A model generated the notes under the pieces. That model saw only the letters and a program-made list of their open reading frames with translations, made no database searches and was not told the DNA's origin. Shown here one piece after another: positions 57,419-64,000 of a stretch of DNA of 64,000 bases. The first letter of the stretch is position 1, and the number at the start of each line of letters is the position of its first letter. This stretch comes from Wenzhouxiangella limi (GTDB lineage: Bacteria > Pseudomonadota > Gammaproteobacteria > Xanthomonadales > Wenzhouxiangellaceae), in contig NZ_JAAGSC010000039.1 of assembly GCF_010499265.1 (NCBI RefSeq), forward strand, positions 30,779 to 94,778. Direction: 5' to 3'. The translations under genes were made by a program, and so were the position numbers.

Positions 57419-59095
57419 ATGATCAGAGGGGTGAACCCGAAACGCGCCATCGGCAGCCTGCTCACCGCGACCCTGACGCTCGCAGCGGTCGGGGCTTTTG
57501 CTGGCGAGCCGAGCGGATGCACCTCGCTCGATGCGGTCGCCGTCACCTCAGCCGTGGACTTTAGCAGCGATATCCAGCCGATCTTCCATGCGCAGTGCAC
57601 CTCCTGCCACCAGCCCGACAGCAGCGGCGATCTGAACCTGCTGCCCGGCGCTGCCTGGGATTCGCTGGTCGAGCAGCCCTCGACCCGCAATCCCGGCGAG
57701 CTGCTGGTCGATCCGTTTGCCCCGGAGCGCAGCGTGCTGTTCCATTCGGTCAACTGCGACGACCCCGGCGGGCCGTTTTTCCGCATGGGCAGCCTCAGCA
57801 TGCAAGAGCAGGGGCTGATCCGCGACTGGATTAACCAGGGCGCCCACCGCGAGCCTTTTGTGCCGGCGGTGCCAGCGGATGTGGCCTTGCGTGAAGTCTT
57901 CCCGGCAGACAGTTTTGCCAATGCGCTGGGGCTGGTCAATGCCGGTGACGGCTCTGAGCGGCTTTTCGTGGTTCGTCAGAACGGGGTGATCGAGACCTTT
58001 GCGCGCGATGGCTCGGTCAGTGATTTCATGACCGTGCCCAGCCCGGTGTCCAGCGGCGGCGAACGCGGCCTGCTGGGTCTGGCTTTCCATCCGGACTTCG
58101 GCAGCAACGGGCGCTTTTTCCTCAACTACACCGCGGGCACCGAGCACCCCTCGGGCGCCGCGACCGGCGACACCGTCATCGCCGAGTTTCAAGTCGACCC
58201 GGATACCGGCGAGGCCGACCCGGCCAGCGAACAGGTGCTGATGACGATAAGCCAGGACTTCAGCAACCACAACGGCGGTCAGATCAAGTTCGGGCCGGAT
58301 GGCTACCTGTACATTGGCATGGGCGACGGCGGCAGCGGCGGCGACCCCTGCGACCGCGCCCAGACCCTGGACCCGGGGCAGATCAGCACCGAGGGCGACT
58401 GCAAAAACGACTCCAGCGTGGCTCTGCTCGGGAAAATGCTGCGCATCGATATCGACAACACCACCCCCGCCGGCAGCAACTCGCTGTGCGCCGCCGCTCC
58501 CGATGGCTCGGCGCCGTACGCGGTACCGGACGACAACCCGTTCCTGGGCCAGCCAGCCTGCGCCGAAGTCTGGGCCCTGGGCCTGCGCAACCCGTGGCGC
58601 TGGAGTTTCGACCGCCAGACCGGCGATCTGTGGATCGGAGACGTCGGCCAGAACCGCTGGGAAGAAGTCAGCTATCAGCCGGCGACCGAACCGGCTGGCG
58701 CAAATTTTGGCTGGCGGCGCTGCGAGGGACCCTACGTCTACCCGGCGCAGACACCGCCCGAACGGTGCGCGTTCGACCACCGCTTCCCGGTGCTGTCCTA
58801 CACCACCTCGAATAACCCGGAATGTTCAGTCACCGGCGGCTACCGCTACCGCGGACCGATCCACAGCCTGCAGGGTGCTTATGTTTACGGCGACTACTGC
58901 TCCGGACGCATCTGGCTGGCCTGGCAGACCGGCCCCGACCAGTTCGAGACGCTTGAATTCTCGGTCGAAGGCGTGGATCTGCGAAGCTTCGGCGAGGACG
59001 AGAACGGCAACCTGTACGTCGTGCGCGACGGGGGGATCTGGCGATTCATCGGCGATGAGATTTTTGGCGATCGGTTTGAGGAGGGAGAAGAGTAG
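57419..59095 (+). CDS. Exported cytochrome c / PQQ-type sugar dehydrogenase-like fusion
   Basis: 558 residues. Signal peptide to about residue 28, then a haem-binding CTSCH near residue 59 in a cytochrome-like domain, then a six-bladed glucose/sorbosone dehydrogenase beta-propeller (GGERGLLGLAFHPDFG, NHNGGQIKFGPDGYLYIGMGDGG, ALGLRNPWRWSFD). It likely oxidises sugars or aldoses in the periplasm and passes electrons to the haem domain. The C terminus ends IFGDRFEEGEE. Start ATG 57419 preceded by GGGAAAG; GTG 57431 is possible. Confidence 0.82.
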   Translation: MIRGVNPKRAIGSLLTATLTLAAVGAFAGEPSGCTSLDAVAVTSAVDFSSDIQPIFHAQCTSCHQPDSSGDLNLLPGAAWDSLVEQPSTRNPGELLVDPFAPERSVLFHSVNCDDPGGPFFRMGSLSMQEQGLIRDWINQGAHREPFVPAVPADVALREVFPADSFANALGLVNAGDGSERLFVVRQNGVIETFARDGSVSDFMTVPSPVSSGGERGLLGLAFHPDFGSNGRFFLNYTAGTEHPSGAATGDTVIAEFQVDPDTGEADPASEQVLMTISQDFSNHNGGQIKFGPDGYLYIGMGDGGSGGDPCDRAQTLDPGQISTEGDCKNDSSVALLGKMLRIDIDNTTPAGSNSLCAAAPDGSAPYAVPDDNPFLGQPACAEVWALGLRNPWRWSFDRQTGDLWIGDVGQNRWEEVSYQPATEPAGANFGWRRCEGPYVYPAQTPPERCAFDHRFPVLSYTTSNNPECSVTGGYRYRGPIHSLQGAYVYGDYCSGRIWLAWQTGPDQFETLEFSVEGVDLRSFGEDENGNLYVVRDGGIWRFIGDEIFGDRFEEGEE

Positions 59096-59107
59096 CTTGG
59101 GGGAGAG

Positions 59108-59139
59108 ATCCCGGAGATTCGCTGCGCGAATTCCGGGAT
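59108..59139. repeat. REP-like palindrome
   Basis: ATCCCGGA and TCCGGGAT form outer arms, with an inner ATTCGC/GCGAAT stem, followed by GACAG. It lies between the convergent dehydrogenase and ugd genes and nearly matches 62229-62260. Confidence 0.8.
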
Positions 59140-59155
59140 GACAGTGTTGAGCCCT

Positions 59156-60331
59156 CTAGTCCACCCCAAACAAATCCCGCGTGTACACCTTGTCCGCAAC
59201 ATCCGCCAGCTCCGGCGAGCGGCGGTTGGTGACAATGACATCGGCGCGAGCCTTGAACTCGGCCAGATCGGTGAGTACGGGGGAGCGGAAGAAATCGGGC
59301 TGGTCGAGTTCGGGCTCGTATACGATCACGTCGACCCCCTTGGCCTTGATCCGCTTCATGATGCCCTGGATAGACGAGTCGCGGAAATTGTCCGAGCCGG
59401 CCTTCATGATCAGCCGGTACACCCCCACCACCGCCGGCTTGCGCCGGAGGATGGCGTTGGCGACGAAATCCTTGCGCGTGGTGTTGGCATCGACGATGGC
59501 CTGGATCATGTTGTTGGGCACATCGCGGTAGTTGGCCAGCAGCTGGCGGGTGTCTTTGGGCAGGCAATAGCCGCCGTAGCCGAACGACGGGTTGTTGTAG
59601 TGGTTACCGATGCGCGGGTCCAGGCACACCCCGTCGATGATCTGGCGAGTATCAAGGTCGTGGTTTTCGGCGTAGCTGTCGAGCTCGTTGAAAAACGCCA
59701 CCCGCATAGCAAGATAGGTATTGGCAAACAGCTTGATGGCCTCGGCCTCGGTGCTGTCGGTCAAAAGCAGCGGGATATCGTCTTTTACCGCCCCCTGCAC
59801 CAGCAGATCGGCAAAGCCTTGCGCGCGCGCCGAGCGCTCGCCCACCACGATGCGCGAGGGATGCAGGTTATCGTACAAGGCCCGCCCCTCGCGCAGAAAC
59901 TCCGGCGAAAAGATCAGGTTGTCGATCCCCAGCCGCTGTTTCAACCCTGCCGTATAACCCACCGGCACGGTAGACTTGATCACCATCAGCGCCTTTGGAT
60001 TGACCGCAAGCACCTGCTCGACCACTGCCTCGACCGAAGAGGTATCGAAATAGTTGGTGTCCGGATCGTAGTTGGTGGGTGTTGCAATCACCACAATATC
60101 CGCCTGCGCATACGCCGCATCACCATCCAGCGTAGCGCGGAAATCCAGCTCCCGGTTGGCCAGGAAATCGCTGATCTCGGCATCGATGATCGGCGAGATA
60201 CCGCGATTGAGCATCTCGACCTTTTCTTCGACGATATCGACAGCGACCACCCGATGATGCTGCGCCAGCAGCATCGCGTTGGACAAGCCCACATAGCCGG
60301 TGCCGGCTATGGCAATGTTCATGGTTTGCAT
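59156..60331 (-). CDS. ugd: UDP-glucose 6-dehydrogenase
   Basis: 391 residues. [18 protein letters not shown] is the NAD-binding fold, EFLREGRAL and [15 protein letters not shown] (catalytic Cys near residue 255) are diagnostic. It oxidises UDP-glucose to UDP-glucuronate, a precursor of acidic polysaccharides. A GGAAG ribosome binding site lies upstream. A second ATG three codons in is possible. Confidence 0.95.
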   Translation of the reverse strand: MQTMNIAIAGTGYVGLSNAMLLAQHHRVVAVDIVEEKVEMLNRGISPIIDAEISDFLANRELDFRATLDGDAAYAQADIVVIATPTNYDPDTNYFDTSSVEAVVEQVLAVNPKALMVIKSTVPVGYTAGLKQRLGIDNLIFSPEFLREGRALYDNLHPSRIVVGERSARAQGFADLLVQGAVKDDIPLLLTDSTEAEAIKLFANTYLAMRVAFFNELDSYAENHDLDTRQIIDGVCLDPRIGNHYNNPSFGYGGYCLPKDTRQLLANYRDVPNNMIQAIVDANTTRKDFVANAILRRKPAVVGVYRLIMKAGSDNFRDSSIQGIMKRIKAKGVDVIVYEPELDQPDFFRSPVLTDLAEFKARADVIVTNRRSPELADVADKVYTRDLFGVD

Positions 60332-60367
60332 ATCCAGATCACTTCCTTTAAAACCGATTGGCAGATT

Positions 60368-60787
60368 TCATGGCAACACAAAGGGATTGACGATTTTCAG
60401 CCCAGCGAACCGGCGTCCGGCTTGCATATCCTCCGAAAACAAGACATCACAATCAGCCCGCAGAGCCATCTGCACGATCATCGCATCCCAAAACGGCAGC
60501 TTGTGTTCGACAGCCAGACGCGCGGCAGAGACCACGTCGTCGGCTAAAGGGCTCATCACGCCGGCCTTGGCGAACAACATCAGCTTTTCCGTCGCAATGC
60601 TGCTGTCGACACCGAGCTTGCGGGTAACCGACCAGAAATATTCTTGCAGCACCTGAATTGAAACGACCGCCAAGCCCTCACTGCGCTGGGCCTGCCAGAG
60701 GGCCAATGCGCTCTCCTGCTTGGCCGAGGCCTGCGCGTCATCGGTGTAGACTAGAATGTTGCTGTCGAAAAAGCTACGACCGGCCAT
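60368..60787 (-). CDS. PIN-domain toxin, VapC-like
   Basis: 139 residues. The PIN acidic residues are visible: FFDSNILVYTDD, VLQEYFW, FWDAMIVQMA and LFSEDM. Toxins of this type are Mg2+-dependent RNases that cut tRNA or rRNA. It overlaps the antitoxin gene by 14 bases. Confidence 0.88.
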   Translation of the reverse strand: MAGRSFFDSNILVYTDDAQASAKQESALALWQAQRSEGLAVVSIQVLQEYFWSVTRKLGVDSSIATEKLMLFAKAGVMSPLADDVVSAARLAVEHKLPFWDAMIVQMALRADCDVLFSEDMQAGRRFAGLKIVNPFVLP

Positions 60788-61004
60788 GAATTTCATCGCG
60801 GTTAAAGCGCCACGCCCCCCGATGACCACGCGACAGCTTGCTCAACTCGCGTAACCGCTCGAACTCATTGCTCGGCTCGCGATGCCCGGCCAGTTCTTCA
60901 AGGTGATCCCGAATCAATTGATTCAGACTCTTGCCGCGCCGGGCCGCTTCGCTTCTTGCCCTTTCAATCACCGTTTCGTCGGCCGATAAAGTGATGTTTT
61001 TCAT
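60774..61004 (-). CDS. Ribbon-helix-helix-like antitoxin
   Basis: 76 residues. ITLSADETVIERARSEAARRGKSLNQLIRDHL is an RHH-type DNA-binding segment, followed by a C-terminal tail that would bind the PIN toxin. Upstream is an inverted-repeat operator, consistent with autoregulation. Confidence 0.85.
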   Translation of the reverse strand: MKNITLSADETVIERARSEAARRGKSLNQLIRDHLEELAGHREPSNEFERLRELSKLSRGHRGAWRFNRDEIHGRS

Positions 61005-61012
61005 CCATATTA

Positions 61013-61038
61013 ATTATGTGCGCACAGGCACACATAAT
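61013..61038. promoter_or_regulatory. Operator-like inverted repeat of the toxin-antitoxin operon
   Basis: ATTATGTG and CACATAAT lie 10 bases apart, directly upstream of the antitoxin start, and include a TATTAT -10-like element on the minus strand (61034-61039). Confidence 0.7.
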
Positions 61039-61277
61039 AGCATAGGGATTGCACCGGGGTGGTTGTCAAGATACCTGTCGCCCCGGCCCTAACCCGGGGC
61101 CTGTGCGGGCTTGCTCCGGCGCCTCGACCATCAACCGGAAATTTTCTTTGCAGGCCAACTGCGCCGTCACCAGTCCGCCGCTGGGCGGTCGGCCAGTTAA
61201 AGCCATAGTTTAGCGCTTAGGCATTATCATTCAGCATTGATGCAAAGGCAGTACTTGGGCGAACGGGGAGTAAACCC

Positions 61278-62228
61278 ATGAACACCATTCAATTCAAACC
61301 CATCTACCAGGAGCGCGTCTGGGGCGGGCGCTGGTTGGCGGGGAAGTTTGGTCGCGAGCTGCCCGGGGCTAATCCCGTCGGGGAATCCTGGGAGATGGTC
61401 GACCGGCCGGAAGCCCAATCGGTCTGCACGCGCACGGGCAAGACCCTGCGCGAACTGCTACAGCAGCACTCGGCTGAGATCATGGGCCCGCTGTACGATC
61501 CGGCGCAGCCCTTCCCCATCCTGGTCAAGTGGCTCGATTGCAGCGATCGACTGAGCCTGCAGGTCCACCCACCCGCCAAGATCGCCGCGGAACTGGATGG
61601 CGAGCCGAAGACCGAATGCTGGTACCTGGCCGACACCACGCCGGATGCAGCCCTGATTGTCGGCTTGAAGCGTGGGGTAACACGAGAGAATTTCGAGCAA
61701 GCGATCCAGGACGAAGCCCTGGAGCCGCTGCTGCACCGCTTCCCGGTCAAGCCGGGTGAGTCGATCCTGTTGGAAAGCGGCCGCCTGCACGCGATTGATG
61801 CCGGCAACCTGATCCTGGAAATCCAGCAGAACTCGGACACCACATACCGGGTGTATGACTGGGGCAGAAAAGGGCTGGACGGCAAGCCACGCCAGTTGCA
61901 CGTCACTCAGAGCCTGAAGTCCATCGACTTCGAAGATTTCGAGCCGGCGGTGACGCCGGCGTCCAGCGAAGAGAGTGAAAGCGTTCTGGCCGAATGCCCG
62001 CAGTTCCGGATTCGGCAACGGCAGTTTGTCGAAGGAGAACGCTTTGGCCCACCGAGAGCACGCGAGCCGATGATCCTCAGCGTCGTGGAAGGCGAACTAC
62101 GCGAGGGAGAAAGCGGGGAGGTTTACACGGCGGGCGCGAATCTGCTGCTGCCTTATGCGTGGGATGGCGAATTGATTTGCAGCGGATGCTGCATGGCGCT
62201 GGTCACCGACCGGTTTGTTGATGTGTAG
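61278..62228 (+). CDS. manA: Class I mannose-6-phosphate isomerase
   Basis: 316 residues, short type. QERVWGGRWLAGKFG, the zinc segments LSLQVHPP, PKTECWYL and GRLHAIDAGN match the type I isomerase, which interconverts fructose-6-phosphate and mannose-6-phosphate for GDP-sugar synthesis. About 240 bases of apparently empty sequence separate it from the TA operator. Confidence 0.9.
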   Translation: MNTIQFKPIYQERVWGGRWLAGKFGRELPGANPVGESWEMVDRPEAQSVCTRTGKTLRELLQQHSAEIMGPLYDPAQPFPILVKWLDCSDRLSLQVHPPAKIAAELDGEPKTECWYLADTTPDAALIVGLKRGVTRENFEQAIQDEALEPLLHRFPVKPGESILLESGRLHAIDAGNLILEIQQNSDTTYRVYDWGRKGLDGKPRQLHVTQSLKSIDFEDFEPAVTPASSEESESVLAECPQFRIRQRQFVEGERFGPPRAREPMILSVVEGELREGESGEVYTAGANLLLPYAWDGELICSGCCMALVTDRFVDV

Positions 62229-62260
62229 ATCCCGGATATCGCCTGCGGCGATTCCGGGAT
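62229..62260. repeat. REP-like palindrome after the isomerase gene
   Basis: ATCCCGGA and TCCGGGAT arms with an inner ATCGCC/GGCGAT stem, followed by GACAG. It lies between convergent genes. Confidence 0.8.
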
Positions 62261-62318
62261 GACAGGTCTCCAACATGGATGGCACAGTTTCGCTCTGGAA
62301 AGCGCCACCTTAAACGTC

Positions 62319-62350
62319 GTCCCGGCCGTAGCAAGGCGAAGAGCCGGGAC
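62319..62350. repeat. Second REP-like palindrome, variant
   Basis: GTCCCGGC and GCCGGGAC pair around GTAGCAAGGCGAA. It lies just before the stop of the GT4 gene and resembles the palindrome opening the 214-bp core. Confidence 0.75.
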
Positions 62351-62356
62351 CTCGAA

Positions 62357-64000
62357 TCACGCCGTGATTCGCCCCCACTTCATGCCGCGGCCCGTTCGCT
62401 CCGCACCGGCGCGATACCTTGCCAGTTCGGAATTCGTCGTTGCGCAGACCCGCTCCAATGCGTTGGCCAGTTCGGCCTGATCTCGATACAACAACCCATT
62501 CCACCCCGGTACGACATAGGCCGGCAAGGACCCCTTGTCAGGCGCGATGACCGGCAGGCCCATGCCGTAGAGATGAAACATGGCGCCGGAAGTGAGGATG
62601 GCACGGTAGGTCAAAAGGCCAAAATCCGCGGCACAGGCCAGATGTTGTAGCTCAAAGTTGGGTACGAAGCGGTTGATGAACAGCGTCTGGTCCGGATAGC
62701 GCTCCAGCAGATCGCGGACCTCAGGCGAGGAAATCCGTCCGGCCACCACCAGGCGAGCTTTTCCATATTCGGCCAGGCGTTCCAGAATCACCGGCAGCCA
62801 GTCTTCCAGACCCTTGTATGGGCGAATCTGGCCGAACCAAAGAAGCACACGCTCATCAGCAGCGAGCCCCAGACGCTGCCGCGCCAGCGTGCGGTCGATG
62901 CCGCCGGTAAAAGCGTTGACGTAAGGCCCATGCTCACATAGCCAGGGCCGCACCTTGTCAGGCAACCAGTCGAGCTGATACGCAAGCAGCGGGTGATGCA
63001 AATAGACCCGATCGACCACCTCGGCCAGCTCGGCGCGCAATCGGGCTTCCGCCTGCGGCTGCGTGCAGTCATGGTTCAGGCGGTTATGTACCGTCCAGTA
63101 AACGGCAAACCCGCGGTCTTTCAGGCCGCGAACGACGCGCAGGAAGTGTTCGGCGGCCTGCTCAAACGATAAACCCGGGTCGTTAAAGGCAGCATTGAGC
63201 CAATACAGATGGACGATATTGGCGCAACCGGCCTGCGGCACCAGGGTTTCCAGCGCCGCCAGGTCTGCTGCAGGCTCTACCTGAATCCCGGGGCGCCGGC
63301 AGCCCCAGTACAGCAAATCCTGATACCTGTTGGTCCTGGTGTAGTCCGGGAAATACACCAAGCGTGCTGGGGTAGACTTTTCGATCCCCGCGTGCGGCAA
63401 CCTAAGGGCGCCCACGGCCCGGACTATCTCTTCCAGCGGCACAGCAAAGCGATACACCTGTTGCAGTCCGCGCCAAAAGCCTTCCGGATCCTGCGCATGA
63501 ATGCCATGCAAAAGCTTGTGTTCGAGCTTTGCATCCCGGCCCAGCCGACGCTGCATCAACGCAAGCCCGATCAGCGGCATAACGCTGCCATCGAGCAAAT
63601 GCCAGTCCACCAGCAACGAGCGCCACCCAGATGCTGCCCGGGCCGAATTTGTATCATCAGGCTTCGCGCCCGCCAGAAAGGCATGCAACCAGTCCAGCAA
63701 TCGCGACTGTAGTCGGGCCAGCACAACCGACACCCCGGCATGCAATAACTCAGGTGCGAGCGGCTCGAACTGTGCCAAACCGAAGTAGCGCCGGGCATGC
63801 GCAGCGGCCAACTTGCGAGTGGCCGCAACATCCAGCCCCGAATCGTCGGGCAGCGCATTCAAGCGCACCAGACACAACATGACACCGAACCAATTGTCGG
63901 TTTGGATAAAACGGGACAGATCCAGCCACGGGAGCGCATGGAGCCCTTGCCCAAAAGCACCCGAGGCTACAATTGGCCCATAACGTGCCAGGATAACCTG
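62357..64000 (-). CDS. GT4 glycosyltransferase, 5' end beyond the window
   Basis: At least 547 residues. An ATG at 63880 would give 507, but the same frame stays open and protein-like to the window edge (including ALPWLDLSRFIQ and NWFGVMLCLVRL), so the true start lies outside. The C-terminal ~300 residues are a GT-B fold: HLYWLNAAF, TVHNRLNH, RVLLWFGQIRPYKGLEDWL, RLVVAGR, and LTSGAMFHLYGMGLPVIAPDKG with the donor-sugar region. The N-terminal ~240 residues are unassigned. A retaining glycosyltransferase of the surface polysaccharide is likely. Confidence 0.85.
   Translation of the reverse strand, partial: QVILARYGPIVASGAFGQGLHALPWLDLSRFIQTDNWFGVMLCLVRLNALPDDSGLDVAATRKLAAAHARRYFGLAQFEPLAPELLHAGVSVVLARLQSRLLDWLHAFLAGAKPDDTNSARAASGWRSLLVDWHLLDGSVMPLIGLALMQRRLGRDAKLEHKLLHGIHAQDPEGFWRGLQQVYRFAVPLEEIVRAVGALRLPHAGIEKSTPARLVYFPDYTRTNRYQDLLYWGCRRPGIQVEPAADLAALETLVPQAGCANIVHLYWLNAAFNDPGLSFEQAAEHFLRVVRGLKDRGFAVYWTVHNRLNHDCTQPQAEARLRAELAEVVDRVYLHHPLLAYQLDWLPDKVRPWLCEHGPYVNAFTGGIDRTLARQRLGLAADERVLLWFGQIRPYKGLEDWLPVILERLAEYGKARLVVAGRISSPEVRDLLERYPDQTLFINRFVPNFELQHLACAADFGLLTYRAILTSGAMFHLYGMGLPVIAPDKGSLPAYVVPGWNGLLYRDQAELANALERVCATTNSELARYRAGAERTGRGMKWGRITA

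Overview
The window looks like a chromosomal segment of a high-GC gammaproteobacterium near the Xanthomonadales/Chromatiales border; a Wenzhouxiangella-like organism is my best guess, but it is inference. The grounds are the large NAD-dependent glutamate dehydrogenase, the CysNC fusion, an LpxR-type outer-membrane lipid A enzyme (Gram-negative), several acidic exported proteins, and a secreted protein ending in an IFGDRFE-type tail. I see no transposase, integrase, phage gene, CRISPR array or rRNA.

Layout. 1-1020: tandem ~228-bp non-coding repeat. 1.0-12.0 kb: PutP-like symporter, DUF151/PDZ protein, alkaline-phosphatase-fold protein, SLC13 permease, HD-GYP/receiver protein, LpxR-like enzyme, SDR and YfcC-type carrier. 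12.0-12.94 kb: second copy of the repeat element, with a 214-bp core. 12.9-17.6 kb: DksA/TraR-like protein, UMF1-type MFS protein, rimO, small lipoprotein, 5'-nucleotidase. 17.6-18.55 kb: third copy of the repeat element. 18.5-25.5 kb: nadK, NAD-GDH, acyl-CoA dehydrogenase. 25.65-26.2 kb: a likely unannotated small RNA with its own promoter and terminator, then two convergent tRNA-Leu genes. 26.3-33.7 kb: M3 peptidase, then a compact minus-strand operon (GT2, polytopic membrane protein, sulfotransferase, PF03706-type membrane protein, tadA). 33.9-39.6 kb: YegP, guaBA, mgtE, methyltransferase. 39.7-40.1 kb: tRNA-Ser with a duplicated 3' end. 40.1-45.1 kb: cysD, a PAS-GGDEF-EAL gene and cysNC in one tight operon. 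45.2-55.5 kb: a less GC-rich surface-polysaccharide region with minus-strand genes between plus-strand ones. 55.5-64 kb: glmS, cytochrome/PQQ sugar dehydrogenase-like protein, ugd, a toxin-antitoxin pair, mannose-6-phosphate isomerase, and a GT4 glycosyltransferase cut by the right edge.

How the genes fit together. glmS, ugd and manA supply sugar precursors (glucosamine-6-P, UDP-glucuronate, and mannose-6-P/fructose-6-P interconversion). The WecA-like transferase, several glycosyltransferases and large membrane proteins would build an undecaprenyl-linked glycan. CysD and CysNC make PAPS, which the sulfotransferase at 30 kb could use, so a sulfated envelope glycolipid or glycan is a reasonable hypothesis. 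c-di-GMP genes occur twice (HD-GYP at 6.7 kb; GGDEF-EAL inside the cys operon).

The least explained features are: the three-copy mosaic intergenic element; the C-rich-loop small RNA; the c-di-GMP gene lodged between cysD and cysNC; the membrane/kinase-like fusion at 49.9 kb; and an alkaline-phosphatase homologue whose zinc-binding histidines appear to be replaced. REP-like palindromes recur, several between convergent genes.
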